The position numbers and the translations under genes are program-made. Below the pieces are notes generated by a model. It saw only the letters and a program-made list of their open reading frames with translations. It did not search any database and was not told the DNA's origin. A DNA stretch of 64,000 nucleotides from Sphingomonas quercus (GTDB taxonomy: Bacteria; Pseudomonadota; Alphaproteobacteria; Sphingomonadales; Sphingomonadaceae): NCBI RefSeq assembly GCF_018863195.1, contig NZ_JAHKRT010000004.1, forward strand, positions 124,001 to 188,000, given 5' to 3'. Within the stretch, counting starts at the first letter, position 1. Each line of letters starts with the position of its first letter. This document shows, piece after piece, positions 1 through 9,552 of the stretch.

Positions 1-1
1 C

Positions 2-808
2 CCCGCCGCGCTCGCCGCCGCGCGCGCCGATGCGGGAGCGCGGCTGCTTCGCATGGATGGCATCGATCCGGTGGTGGGGCCGGACGGGTTGCTCGACTGG
101 GGCGGACTCGACGAAGCGCCGCCGGGTGCGTTCCTCGCGCTGCTCGGCCTGATCGGCGGGAGCCCGCGCTTCGTGGCGTTGAGCGGCATCCCCGGCGGCG
201 CGCAGCGCTCGCCGCTGATGATGGAGCTGCTCGACGCCTGGCCGCCTGAGGAGGCCGCCACCTATGCCGCCGCGCGCAGCCTGATCGACTGGCATGCCCG
301 CCACCCCTTCTGCGCGCGCTGCGGGGCCGAGACGGCGCCGATCCGTGGCGGCTGGGCGCGAAGCTGCCCGCGCTGCCGCACGGAGCATTTCCCGCGCGTC
401 GACCCGGTAGTGATCATGCTCGCCGAGCATCGTGGCCGCGTACTTGTCGGCCGTCAGGCGTCGTGGAAGCCAGGGCGTTATTCGGCGCTGGCGGGCTTCG
501 TCGAGCCCGGCGAATCGGTGGAGGAGGCGGTGGCGCGCGAACTGCACGAAGAGGCCGGCATCCTCGCCACGGACATCCGCTATCTCGCCAGCCAGCCCTG
601 GCCCTTCCCGTCGCAGCTGATGATCGCCTGCGTGGCGCGCACCGCCAACGACGCGCTCACCATCGACCGCCATGAGCTTGATCACGCGATGTGGGTCGAT
701 CGCGCCGGCGTCGAGGCCGCGCTGGCGAAGCTGCCCGGCGCGCCCTTCGATCCGCCGCCCGCCTATGCCATCGCCCACAGCCTGTTCCGGATGTGGCTGG
801 ACGGCTGA
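2..808 (+). CDS. nudC: NAD(+) diphosphatase (NADH pyrophosphatase), 5'-truncated by window edge
   Basis: Nudix hydrolase that cleaves NAD(H) to NMN(H) and AMP and, in other bacteria, removes NAD caps from RNA. The reading frame is open to the left edge, so the N-terminus is missing; the first ATG in frame is at 53, but the frame before it is coding-like and the family is usually near 300 residues. Visible parts are a four-cysteine zinc ribbon (CARC and CPRC pairs), a complete Nudix box (GFVEPGES through REL-EEAG), and the downstream SQPWPFPSQ motif that separates NADH pyrophosphatases from other Nudix enzymes. It ends one base before the convergent pheA. Confidence 0.93.
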   Translation, partial: PAALAAARADAGARLLRMDGIDPVVGPDGLLDWGGLDEAPPGAFLALLGLIGGSPRFVALSGIPGGAQRSPLMMELLDAWPPEEAATYAAARSLIDWHARHPFCARCGAETAPIRGGWARSCPRCRTEHFPRVDPVVIMLAEHRGRVLVGRQASWKPGRYSALAGFVEPGESVEEAVARELHEEAGILATDIRYLASQPWPFPSQLMIACVARTANDALTIDRHELDHAMWVDRAGVEAALAKLPGAPFDPPPAYAIAHSLFRMWLDG

Positions 809-809
809 G

Positions 810-1703
810 CTAGCCCCGCACCCGGGCGCGCGGATAGGTGCCGAGCACGCGCACCCATTTGGAATGGAAGCGCAGCTCGTCCATGGCGCGGGCGACATGC
901 GCCTCCTCGGGATGGCCTTCGACGTCGCAGAAGAATTCCGTCGCCGAGAAGCTGGCGCCGCCCTGATAGCTTTCCAGCTTGGTCATGTTGACGCCGTTGG
1001 TGGCGAAGCCGCCCAGCGCCTTGTAGAGCGCGGCCGGCACGTTCTTCACCGCGAAGATGAAGCTGGTCATCATCGGGCCTTCCGTGACCGCGGGCATCGG
1101 CCCGTTGCGCGCCAGCACGACGAAGCGCGTCGTGTTGTGCGCGTCGTCCTCCAGCCCCTCCTCAATGATCTCGAGGCCGTAAAGCTCGGCAGCGAGGCGC
1201 GGCGCGATGGCGGCGATGCCGGGGTCGCCGATCTCCGCGACGCGCGCGGCGGCACCGGCGGTGTCCGGATAGGAGAGCGGGCTGATGCCGCGCCCGCGCA
1301 GCCAGCGGCGGCATTGGCCCAGCGCCTGCGGGTGGCTCATCGCCTGGGCGATGGCGCCGTCCCCGGGCAGGCCCATCAGGCAATAGCGAATCGGCAGAAA
1401 ATGCTCGCCGATGATGGTCAGCCCGCTTTCCGGCAGCAGGAAGTGAATGTCGGCGACGCGGCCATGCAGGGAGTTTTCGATCGGGATCATGGCGCAGCCT
1501 GCCCGCCCGTCATTCACCGCTTCGAGCGCGTCCTCGAAACTGAAGCAGGGCAACGGCAAGCTGCCCGGGAATGCCTCGGCGACGGCGATGTGCGAATTGG
1601 CGCCGGGCGCGCCCTGAAAGGCGACGGCGCGCGGCGAATCGGCGGCGGCGCGCGCGGCGAACTCGGCGACCAGCGCCTGGGCGGGAAGGGGATATCTCTC
1701 CAT
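810..1703 (-). CDS. pheA: Prephenate dehydratase
   Basis: Converts prephenate to phenylpyruvate in phenylalanine synthesis; cytosolic. The protein starts with the typical AFQGAPGANSH segment, has the catalytic TTRF motif, and ends in an ACT domain (SFIFAVKNVPAALYKAL, then KLESYQ) expected to bind phenylalanine for feedback inhibition. There is no chorismate mutase domain, so this is the monofunctional form at about 297 residues. The ATG at 1703 is preferred because sphingomonad homologues begin MExYP; a TTG two codons upstream (1709) is the alternative. It lies tail-to-tail with nudC and head-to-head with the cytochrome gene. Confidence 0.95.
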   Translation of the reverse strand: MERYPLPAQALVAEFAARAAADSPRAVAFQGAPGANSHIAVAEAFPGSLPLPCFSFEDALEAVNDGRAGCAMIPIENSLHGRVADIHFLLPESGLTIIGEHFLPIRYCLMGLPGDGAIAQAMSHPQALGQCRRWLRGRGISPLSYPDTAGAAARVAEIGDPGIAAIAPRLAAELYGLEIIEEGLEDDAHNTTRFVVLARNGPMPAVTEGPMMTSFIFAVKNVPAALYKALGGFATNGVNMTKLESYQGGASFSATEFFCDVEGHPEEAHVARAMDELRFHSKWVRVLGTYPRARVRG

Positions 1704-1850
1704 TGGCAAGCGGCGTTAGGCGATGCGCAGGGCAGGCCGCAAGCCACGCCGGCATTTCCTTGGCCTTGCGGTACCGCGCGGCGCCTTCTATGGAGCCGAC
1801 GATTTCCCGCCACTTAGGGGGTGAGCGGGCCGCTGGAGGCATGACTGGGC

Positions 1851-2579
1851 ATGGACGACCGGACGAACACGATAGCCGGATGGGCACTGGCAGGCGGCAT
1901 CGTGGCGCTCGGCCTTTCGATCGTGACGGGCGAGTATTTCCGGGCCGAGCGGCCCGAGAAGATGGGCTATGTCGTCGAAGGCGTGGTCGAGGAAGGTGAA
2001 GGCGGCGGCGCCGCCGAGGCGGAGCAGCCGATCGCCTTCTATCTCGCCAAGGCCGATCCGGCGAAGGGCGAGCAGGTCTTCAAGAAGTGCGCCGCGTGCC
2101 ACAATGCCGACAAGGGCGGCCCGAATGCACTCGGCCCGAACCTGTGGAACGTGCCCGGCGAGGGCATCGGCCAGGGTGCGGGCGGCTTCGCCTTCTCCGA
2201 TGCCCTCAAGAGCAAGGGCGGCAACTGGGACTGGGACAGCCTCAACGCGTGGCTGAAGAGCCCCAAGGCGTTCGCGCCCGGCACCAAGATGACCTTCGCG
2301 GGCCTTTCCAAGCCCGAGGATCGCGCCGACGTCATCGCCTTCCTCAACCAGCATAGCGATGCGCCGAAGCCGATGCCGGCCGCGCCGGCCGCAGCGCCTG
2401 CCGCCGAAGCCGGCACCGACGCGGGAGCCAAGCCCGGCGAGAACACCGCCGGCGAGGGCGCGAAGACCCAGCCGGTCGTCACCGAGGGCCAGGCCGCAGC
2501 CAATCCCGCCGGCACGATCGGCGGCGAGGGCGCTCCGGCCGTCACCGGCACCGCCAAGCAGGAACGCGACAAGAAGTAA
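1851..2579 (+). CDS. Membrane-anchored class I cytochrome c (CycM/c552-like)
   Basis: Electron carrier held to the periplasmic face of the inner membrane. Residues about 8-28 form an uncleaved signal anchor. The haem-binding motif is CAACH, followed by the class I signature LGPNLWNV and a likely methionine ligand in PGTKMTFAG. After the haem domain there is a tail of about 65 residues rich in Ala, Pro and Gly that should be disordered. This resembles the CycM type that passes electrons from bc1 to cytochrome oxidase in alphaproteobacteria; that role is inferred from family. It is transcribed away from pheA and followed by a strong terminator. Confidence 0.88.
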   Translation: MDDRTNTIAGWALAGGIVALGLSIVTGEYFRAERPEKMGYVVEGVVEEGEGGGAAEAEQPIAFYLAKADPAKGEQVFKKCAACHNADKGGPNALGPNLWNVPGEGIGQGAGGFAFSDALKSKGGNWDWDSLNAWLKSPKAFAPGTKMTFAGLSKPEDRADVIAFLNQHSDAPKPMPAAPAAAPAAEAGTDAGAKPGENTAGEGAKTQPVVTEGQAAANPAGTIGGEGAPAVTGTAKQERDKK

Positions 2580-2602
2580 GCCGTCCGCACCGGACAAGGA
2601 CA

Positions 2603-2634
2603 GGCCCTCTCCCCGTCGGGGAGGGGGCCTTTTT
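2603..2634 (+). terminator. Rho-independent terminator after the cytochrome c gene
   Basis: A GC-rich hairpin (left arm GGCCCTCTCCCC, loop GTC, right arm GGGGAGGGGGCC) is followed by five T. It sits between the cytochrome gene and the converging LOG-family gene. Its core matches two other palindromes in the window (7362-7390 and 8385-8410). Confidence 0.8.
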
Positions 2635-2635
2635 C

Positions 2636-3553
2636 TTATCCTTCGACCTGCTTTTTCGCGCCGCGCGTGCCCTGATACATGGTGCCGGCATCCGCGCGGG
2701 ACCAATAGCCCTGGACGCGGGCCCAGCCCTCCTCCGCGGTCTCGCAGAAGCGGAACAGGCGCAGATCCTGAGGCGAGATCACGCCTTCCTCGGCCAGCGC
2801 CTCCCAGTTCACCACCCGCTCCCAGAACTCGCGGCCGAACAGCAGGATCGGCAGACGCGCCATCTTGCCGGTCTGGACCAGCGTCAGCAGCTCGAACATC
2901 TCGTCGAACGTGCCGAATCCGCCCGGAAACACCGCCACGGCGCGGGCCCTTAGCAAAAAGTGCATCTTCCTGAGCGCGAAATAGTGGAACTGGAAGGACA
3001 GGTCCGGCGTGACATAGGGGTTCGGCGCCTGTTCGAACGGCAGCACGATGTTGAGCCCGATCGAGCTTTTGCCGACATCGGCCGCGCCGCGATTCGCCGC
3101 CTCCATGATCGACGGCCCGCCGCCCGAGCAGACCACGAACTGGCGACGTCCCTCTTCGTCGTCGGGCGCCTGGCTGGCCATGCGGGCGAGCTTGCGCGCC
3201 TCCTCATAATAATGGGCGTTGCCGCGCAGGCGCTCGGCGATGGCGCGCTGGGTGTCGGTCCGCGCCGCCTCGACGATGGTGTCGGCCTTGCACGGCTCGG
3301 GGATTCGCGCCGAGCCATAGAACACGAAGGTGGAGCCGATCCGCGCCTCGTTCATCAGCAGCTCGGGCTTCAGCATCTCGAGCTGGAAGCGCACCGGCCG
3401 CAGATCGTCGCGCAGCAGGAATTCGTCGTCCTGAAAGGCAAGCTTGTAGGCGGGATGGACGGTGGCCGGCTGCGGCGTGCTGGCCCGTGCCGTCTCGGCA
3501 TCCTGCTTTGCCGGGCGGAACACCCGCTTCGGCACGTCCATCCTGTCGCTCAT
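2636..3553 (-). CDS. LOG family protein (TIGR00730 Rossmann-fold, cytokinin-riboside monophosphate phosphoribohydrolase-like)
   Basis: About 305 residues. The LOG family releases free bases from nucleoside 5'-monophosphates, and old annotations call it lysine decarboxylase. The diagnostic PGGFGTFDE motif is present together with a GGGPSIMEAANRGA nucleotide-binding loop. The N-terminal ~70 residues precede the core and are typical of the long type II form. The ATG at 3553 is chosen; a GTG three codons upstream (3562) is possible but leaves no space for a ribosome-binding site. The same-strand extensin-like gene starts upstream, 51 bases away, so the two may be co-transcribed. Confidence 0.88.
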   Translation of the reverse strand: MSDRMDVPKRVFRPAKQDAETARASTPQPATVHPAYKLAFQDDEFLLRDDLRPVRFQLEMLKPELLMNEARIGSTFVFYGSARIPEPCKADTIVEAARTDTQRAIAERLRGNAHYYEEARKLARMASQAPDDEEGRRQFVVCSGGGPSIMEAANRGAADVGKSSIGLNIVLPFEQAPNPYVTPDLSFQFHYFALRKMHFLLRARAVAVFPGGFGTFDEMFELLTLVQTGKMARLPILLFGREFWERVVNWEALAEEGVISPQDLRLFRFCETAEEGWARVQGYWSRADAGTMYQGTRGAKKQVEG

Positions 3554-3604
3554 GCACAACACCCCGAGGAAAGCGGCGGGCCTTAGCCCATGCCCGGGCT
3601 CCGC

Positions 3605-4348
3605 TCAACGGCAGGCATGCCCCGGCCCCATGTCGAAATGGAGATGATTGCGGTGGTCGGCATTGGCATCGGGACCGAGCACGATGTTGAACCGACGGCG
3701 CGCCGCCGCGCGCACCGCGCGCAGGAAGTTGCGGGCATTCTCGTCCGGCCCGTTCCAGTCATTGAGCACGGTGATGCGCCGGCCGTTGGCGAGGACGAAG
3801 CCGGAAATGTCGACCGCGTTGGAACGGCCGTGCTGCGACAGGTGAGTCGTGCCGGCGATCGGCCGGCAATTATAGGTGCCGAAGCTGTCGACCCGCGCGA
3901 TCGGCGAATCGAGCCACGCCTGGGCGGCCTTTTGCAGCGCCTCCTGCGTCCACTCGATCAGCTTGGAGGCAAGCGGGCAGGTCATCGCCCCGAGATTGGT
4001 GGTCGGCATGCCCATATCGAGCAGCTTCACGGTGCCGATCGCCGAGCAGCCATTGCCGAAGTCGCGGTCCGGCAGCCGCGTATAACGCGCGTCCTTGTGG
4101 GCGAGATCGACGAAACATTGCCGCATCGCCTGATCGTCGGCGACCGGCGGCACCGGTCTGGCCGGCTGTGCCGGGCGGCGCGGCGGCGCCGGCGCGCGGC
4201 CGCCCGGCCCGACGCACGCCGCCACCAGCAGCGCGAGCAGAACGGCAATGATCAACCCGGACGAACGCACGCCAACACCGATATCCAACTCCTCCGCAAG
4301 GCCCGCCCGGGCCGAGGGTCGCCCTGACTCGGTTCCCAGTCTAGCCAT
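3605..4348 (-). CDS. Extensin-like C-terminal domain protein, secreted or lipoprotein
   Basis: The C-terminal ~180 residues match the extensin-like family (PF06904), a D-Ala-D-Ala-peptidase-like fold. The conserved parts are GNGCSAIGTVKL, CPLA, the SFGTYNCR block, SQHGRSNAVDISGF and the final HRNHLHFD, whose His and Asp residues resemble VanY-type zinc peptidases. A hydrophobic stretch ending LLVAAC looks like a lipobox, followed by a Pro/Arg-rich linker. With the ATG at 4348 the signal would begin at about residue 30; a GTG at 4270 would place the lipobox normally, but a GGAGGAG lies further upstream than usual. The start is therefore uncertain and the function only predicted. Confidence 0.82.
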   Translation of the reverse strand: MARLGTESGRPSARAGLAEELDIGVGVRSSGLIIAVLLALLVAACVGPGGRAPAPPRRPAQPARPVPPVADDQAMRQCFVDLAHKDARYTRLPDRDFGNGCSAIGTVKLLDMGMPTTNLGAMTCPLASKLIEWTQEALQKAAQAWLDSPIARVDSFGTYNCRPIAGTTHLSQHGRSNAVDISGFVLANGRRITVLNDWNGPDENARNFLRAVRAAARRRFNIVLGPDANADHRNHLHFDMGPGHACR

Positions 4349-4377
4349 GGTCGTGCCGAAAATTAACCTCGCGTTGG

Positions 4378-4461
4378 TTGACGCCGCCGGGCCAGCCGCT
4401 AAAGCCGTCGGCGGGCCACGCTGTCCCAACGCAGCGCGCGCTCTCTGTGAGGAGAGATTAC
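4378..4461 (+). ncRNA. serC leader RNA-like structured 5' UTR
   Basis: Three consecutive hairpins fill the space before serC: CCGCCG (4384-4389) with CGGCGG (4409-4414); CGCTG (4419-4423) with CAGCG (4432-4436); and CTCTC (4441-4445) with GAGAG (4452-4456). The last one holds the GGAGAG ribosome-binding site. Position, order and sequence resemble the serC RNA motif known upstream of serC in alphaproteobacteria. The match is from memory and was not checked with a covariance model. Confidence 0.6.
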
Positions 4462-5613
<1,152 letters not shown>

Positions 5614-5636
5614 GGCCGAGCGCCCTTCCCTTCTTC

Positions 5637-5738
5637 CGTTCGCCCCGAGCAGAGGCTGAGCGCAGTCGAAGCCTCGTATCGAAGACTTCTTCGCTACGGC
5701 ATTTCGACAGGCTCAATGCCTGTTCAGCACGAACGGGG
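5637..5738. repeat. Imperfect inverted repeat between serC and serA (REP-like)
   Basis: The outer ends CCGTTCG and CGAACGG are perfect inverted copies. Inside are GAGGCTGAGCGCAGTCGAAGC on the left and TTTCGACAGGCTCAATGCC on the right, which look like the two halves of the GAGC-GTCGAAG / CTTCGACAGGCTC palindromic element common between sphingomonad genes. Here the copy is degenerate. No gene lies in this stretch. Confidence 0.6.
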
Positions 5739-5776
5739 AGGGAGATTCGATATCCCCTGTCATGAGGACATTTCCC

Positions 5777-7354
5777 ATGCCCAAGGTACTGATTTCCGAC
5801 AAGATGGATCCCAAGGCTGCCCAGATTTTCCGTGAGCGCGGGGTCGAGGTGGATGAGATCACCGGCAAGACCAAGGAAGAGCTGATCGCCATCATCGGCG
5901 ACTATGACGGCCTCGCCATCCGTTCGTCCACCAAGGTGACCAAGGACGTTCTCGCCGCCGCGACGAAGCTCAAGGTCGTCGGCCGCGCCGGCATCGGCGT
6001 CGACAATGTCGACATTCCGGCCGCGTCCGCCGCCGGCGTCGTCGTCATGAACACGCCGTTCGGCAATTCGATCACCACCGCCGAGCATGCCATCGCGCTG
6101 ATGTTCGCGCTCGCCCGGCAGCTGCCGGAGGCCGACGCCTCCACCCAGGCCGGCAAGTGGGAGAAGAATCGCTTCATGGGCGTCGAGCTGACCAGCAAGA
6201 CGCTCGGCCTGATCGGCGCCGGCAATATCGGCTCGATCGTCGCCGATCGCGCGCTGGGCCTGCGCATGAAGGTCGTCGCGTTCGATCCCTTCCTGACGCC
6301 GGAGCGCGCCATCGAGCTGGGTGTCGAGAAGGTCGATCTCGACACGCTGCTGGCGCGGGCCGATTTCATCACGCTGCATACGCCGCTCACCGAGCAGACG
6401 CGCAACATCCTGTCCGCCGAGAATCTCGCCAAGACCAAGAAGGGCGTGCGCATCATCAACTGCGCGCGCGGTGGCCTGATCGACGAGGCGGCGCTGAAGG
6501 CCGGGCTCGACTCCGGCCACATCGCCGGCGCCGCGCTCGACGTGTTCGCCGAGGAGCCGGCCAAGGATTCGCCGCTGTTCAACACGCCGAACTTCATCTC
6601 GACGCCGCACCTCGGCGCGTCGACCACGGAAGCGCAGGTCAATGTCGCCATTCAGGTGGCCGAGCAGATGGCCGACTTCCTCGTCTCCGGCGGCGTCACC
6701 AACGCGCTCAACATGCCGAGCCTGTCCGCCGAGGAAGCGCCGAAGCTGAAGCCGTACATGGCGCTGGCCGAAAAGCTGGGCTCGCTGGTCGGCCAGCTCG
6801 CTCACGGCTCGATCTCGGGCATCTCGGTCGAGGCCGAGGGCGCGGCGGCCGAGTTGAACATGAAGCCGATCACCGGCGCCGTCCTGGCCGGGTTCATGCG
6901 GGTCCATTCCGACACGGTGAACATGGTCAACGCGCCGTTCCTCGCCAAGGAGCGCGGGCTGGACGTGCGCGAGGTCCGCCATGACCGCGAGGGCGATTAC
7001 CATACGCTGGTGCGCGTGTCGGTCGCGACCCGCGACGGCGAGCGCTCGGTGGCGGGCACGCTGTTCGGCAATGCCGCGCCGCGTCTCGTCGAGCTGTTCG
7101 GCATCAAGGTCGAGGCCGATCTCGCCGGCCACATGCTCTATATCGTCAACGAGGACGCGCCCGGTTTCATCGGCCGTCTCGGCTCGACGCTGGGCGAGGC
7201 GGGCGTCAACATCGGCACCTTCCACCTCGGCCGCCGTGCGGCCGGCGGCGAAGCAGTGCTGCTGCTCTCCGTCGACTCCGCGCTCGACGAGTCGCTGCTC
7301 GCCAAGGTCCGCCAGCTGCCGGGCGTGAAGACGGCGATGGCGCTGGCGTTCTGA
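5777..7354 (+). CDS. serA: D-3-phosphoglycerate dehydrogenase
   Basis: NAD-dependent first enzyme of serine synthesis. 525 residues, the long form: catalytic and NAD domains (GRAGIGVDNVD; LGLIGAGNIGSIVADRA; the FITLHTPLT, ARGGLIDE and HLGASTTEAQ signatures with catalytic Arg, Glu and His), an intervening allosteric domain (about 315-450), and a C-terminal ACT domain (MLYIVNEDAPGFIGRLG) for serine feedback. ATG 5777 is used because a GAGGA sits 8-12 bases upstream and homologues begin MPKVLISDK; an ATG at 5762 is in frame. Confidence 0.96.
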   Translation: MPKVLISDKMDPKAAQIFRERGVEVDEITGKTKEELIAIIGDYDGLAIRSSTKVTKDVLAAATKLKVVGRAGIGVDNVDIPAASAAGVVVMNTPFGNSITTAEHAIALMFALARQLPEADASTQAGKWEKNRFMGVELTSKTLGLIGAGNIGSIVADRALGLRMKVVAFDPFLTPERAIELGVEKVDLDTLLARADFITLHTPLTEQTRNILSAENLAKTKKGVRIINCARGGLIDEAALKAGLDSGHIAGAALDVFAEEPAKDSPLFNTPNFISTPHLGASTTEAQVNVAIQVAEQMADFLVSGGVTNALNMPSLSAEEAPKLKPYMALAEKLGSLVGQLAHGSISGISVEAEGAAAELNMKPITGAVLAGFMRVHSDTVNMVNAPFLAKERGLDVREVRHDREGDYHTLVRVSVATRDGERSVAGTLFGNAAPRLVELFGIKVEADLAGHMLYIVNEDAPGFIGRLGSTLGEAGVNIGTFHLGRRAAGGEAVLLLSVDSALDESLLAKVRQLPGVKTAMALAF

Positions 7355-7361
7355 GCCTGCG

Positions 7362-7390
7362 GCCCTCTCTCCCGAGGCGGGGGAGAGGGC
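7362..7390. repeat. GC-rich palindrome after serA
   Basis: GCCCTCTC pairs with GAGAGGGC, extended inward by CCC/GGG around a short loop. There is no T-tract on either strand, so it is not a classical terminator. It shares its CCCTCTC-CCC core with the palindromes at 2603 and 8385. Confidence 0.55.
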
Positions 7391-7405
7391 TGCAAGCCCG
7401 CCCGA

Positions 7406-8026
7406 TTACAGTGCGAGGGCGCGCCGGCCACGCCGGAGCGCGACGCCGGCGACGCCGAAACCCGCGATCATCAGCGCCCAGCTCGCCGGCTCCGGCACGG
7501 CGCCGGCCCCCGCCGGCAGCAGCGTGCCGCGAATCTCGCCCCCCGGAAACGCCGCGGAGTGGACGTTGAGATAGGCGCGGCCGTCCGCCAGACCCTGCAG
7601 CAGATAGTCGAGGGCCACCGCGACCGAACCGCCCGCAACCGGCCCGCTGAGGAAGCTCGGATTGTAGGAGCTCGCCAGCGTCATATCGAAGGTGCGGTCG
7701 TAACTCCCGGCCGTCACGCCGAGGGGAAAGTCCGGGAAGGTCGGGGTCTGCGTCACCACCGCGCCCGTCGCGGCGGCGGGGCTGGCAAGGACATGGATGT
7801 GCGAGGCGGTGGTGGTGGCGAGCAGATCCTGGAACGTGACCTGCACGCGCATCGTCCGGGCGACATCGTCATAGCTGATCATCGCCGAGCCCGTCCCGGG
7901 CGATGCGTTCGGCGGCGCCTCGGCGGCACCGCCGAGGTTCGTCTCATAGACCAGCACGGTCGCGGCGGCCGGTTGCGCGGCAGCGGCGGACAGCAAGGCG
8001 GCGGACGCCAGATACCATGGCTTCAT
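7406..8026 (-). CDS. Secreted CHRD domain protein with PEPxxWA-CTERM sorting signal
   Basis: 206 residues. An N-terminal signal peptide (LASAALLSAAAAQPAAA) leads into one CHRD domain, a beta-rich extracellular module whose typical ends are visible (THxHV-type SHIHVLASPAAATG, and YLNVHSAAFPGGEIRG). The C-terminus has the sorting signal VPEPASWALMIAGFGV, a membrane helix and an Arg-rich tail, the sphingomonad exosortase substrate type. The ATG at 8026 has a GGAGAG 6-11 bases upstream. The partner is unknown; no exosortase is in this window. It converges on serA. Confidence 0.88.
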   Translation of the reverse strand: MKPWYLASAALLSAAAAQPAAATVLVYETNLGGAAEAPPNASPGTGSAMISYDDVARTMRVQVTFQDLLATTTASHIHVLASPAAATGAVVTQTPTFPDFPLGVTAGSYDRTFDMTLASSYNPSFLSGPVAGGSVAVALDYLLQGLADGRAYLNVHSAAFPGGEIRGTLLPAGAGAVPEPASWALMIAGFGVAGVALRRGRRALAL

Positions 8027-8089
8027 GGGTGCTCTCCACTGGAACGCCCCCCGGTGGGCGAAGGTAACCGAGCGGGGCATGGGTGAGCA

Positions 8090-8414
8090 AGCGTTCCGGC
8101 GTTGCTGCGCGACACAGGTTACGCCGCCGCCAGGTTCGTCTGCAAATGCCGTCGGCTGCAAGATCGTCGATTTCCCCGCGCGCAGCGAAAAGCTGGTGTT
8201 CGAGGTCGATGGGGATACACATGGGCGGCAAACACGCTATGACGCCGCCCATACCGCCTTTTTGGAAGATATGGGCTACCGCGTGATCCGGTTCACGAAC
8301 GCTGAAGTGATGGGGAATATCGAGGGGGTAGCTCAGGTTATCCGACCGGGCCCTGGCCCCTCGCCGCTAGGCCCCCGCACGCCACCCTCTCCCCCGACGG
8401 GGGAGCGGGCTTAA
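8090..8414 (+). pseudogene. DUF559 endonuclease-like gene, decayed
   Basis: The C-terminal half of a DUF559 (restriction-endonuclease-fold, Vsr-like) protein is clear from about 8157: KIVDFPARSEKLVFEVDGD followed by THGRQTRYDA and RVIRFTNAEVMGNIEG. The N-terminal half is broken. The conserved RLRRRQ segment is readable in one frame and a VCKCRR remnant of the usual GFKFRR in another, immediately before the joined frame, so at least one frameshift and a short deletion have occurred. The last ~10 codons read through a CCCTCTCCCCC palindrome, and the stop directly abuts the hisZ start. Confidence 0.7.
8385..8410. repeat. GC-rich palindrome containing the hisZ ribosome-binding site
   Basis: CCCTCTCCCCC, a GAC loop and GGGGGAGCGGG form a long hairpin. 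The GGGAG at 8401-8405 is 9 bases before the hisZ ATG and is the only visible Shine-Dalgarno sequence, so folding of the hairpin would hide it. Confidence 0.6.
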
Positions 8415-9545
8415 ATGGCCAGCACCTTTCCGCCCGCCCTTCTCCCAGAAGGTTTCCGTGATCGCCTGCCGCCCGAGGCGGAGGCGCTGGACCGGGCGCG
8501 TGCCGCGGTGCTGCGCGCCGCCGCGCTCAACGGCTATAATCTCGTCGAGCCGCCGCTTGCCGAGTTCGAGGCGGGGCTGGTCGGGCGGCTGAAATCAACA
8601 CGGCCGCAGGATCTGCTGCGTGTCGTCGATCCCGTATCGCAGCGCACCCTCGCGCTCCGCCCGGACATCACCGCGCAGGTCGGCCGCATCGCCGCCACCC
8701 GCCTCGGCCACCGCGCCCGGCCGCTGCGGCTGGGCTATGCCGGACCGGTGGTGAAGGTGCGCGGCTCCGAGCTTCGGCCGGAGCGGCAGATGATGCAGGC
8801 CGGCTGCGAGATCATCGGCACGGATCACGTCACCGCCGTCGTCGAGACGCTGCGCGTCGCGCTCGATGCGCTGGAGGATGCCGGCGTCACCGGCATTTCC
8901 GTCGACCTGACCCTCCCCGATCTGGTGGCGCTGCTCGCCTCCGGCCCGATGCCGCTGCCGGCGGACCGGGTCGACGCGCTCATGCAGGAGCTTGACGGCA
9001 AGGATGCCGGCGCGCTCCCCGCGCTCGGCGCCGAGGCCTATCTGCCGCTGATCGCCGCCGCCGGCCCCGTCGAAGAGGCGCTCGCCCGGCTCGACACATT
9101 GCCCGGCCACGAGCTTCTCACCAGCCGTATCGCCGCCATCCGCGAGATCGCCACGGCGATCGCTCCGCGCGCGACGGTGACCCTCGACCCGACCGAACGC
9201 CACGGCTTCGAATATCAGAGCTGGATAGGATTTTCCCTGTTCACAACGCGCGCCCGCGCCGAAATCGGCCGTGGCGGGAGCTATTCGATTGTCCATGCCG
9301 ATGGCCGGGAGGAGCCGGCGGTAGGATTTTCCCTATATCTCGATACGATCGTCGACGCCGGCATCGGCGAGGTGAGGCGGGATCGCGTGTTCCTGCCGCT
9401 CGGCACGGCAGAGGCGGCGGGCGCGGCGATCCGGGCCGCGGGCCGCGCCACCATTGCCGCTCTCTCCACGGCCGACGACGCCGAGGCACTCGGCTGCACC
9501 CATCGCTGGGACGGCACCAGCATCATCGCGCTTCAGGAAAGATAA
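8415..9545 (+). CDS. hisZ: ATP phosphoribosyltransferase regulatory subunit
   Basis: HisS-like paralogue without tRNA-charging ability that activates the short form of HisG, the first enzyme of histidine synthesis. 376 residues; class II synthetase-like blocks are visible ([33 protein letters not shown], and [12 protein letters not shown] in place of the HisS signature), and the anticodon-binding domain is absent. hisG is not in the window. Its stop is 8 bases before the purA ATG, so the two form an operon. Confidence 0.92.
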   Translation: MASTFPPALLPEGFRDRLPPEAEALDRARAAVLRAAALNGYNLVEPPLAEFEAGLVGRLKSTRPQDLLRVVDPVSQRTLALRPDITAQVGRIAATRLGHRARPLRLGYAGPVVKVRGSELRPERQMMQAGCEIIGTDHVTAVVETLRVALDALEDAGVTGISVDLTLPDLVALLASGPMPLPADRVDALMQELDGKDAGALPALGAEAYLPLIAAAGPVEEALARLDTLPGHELLTSRIAAIREIATAIAPRATVTLDPTERHGFEYQSWIGFSLFTTRARAEIGRGGSYSIVHADGREEPAVGFSLYLDTIVDAGIGEVRRDRVFLPLGTAEAAGAAIRAAGRATIAALSTADDAEALGCTHRWDGTSIIALQER

Positions 9546-9552
9546 GGACCAT

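Noticed and set aside
4363-4377. TTAA-N7-TTGG as a possible CtrA site before serC
   Set aside because: Only six of eight positions match and serine genes are not known CtrA targets.
4378-4383. TTGACG as a -35 box for serC
   Set aside because: The bases 17 downstream are AAAGCC, not a -10, and the sequence belongs to the first leader hairpin.
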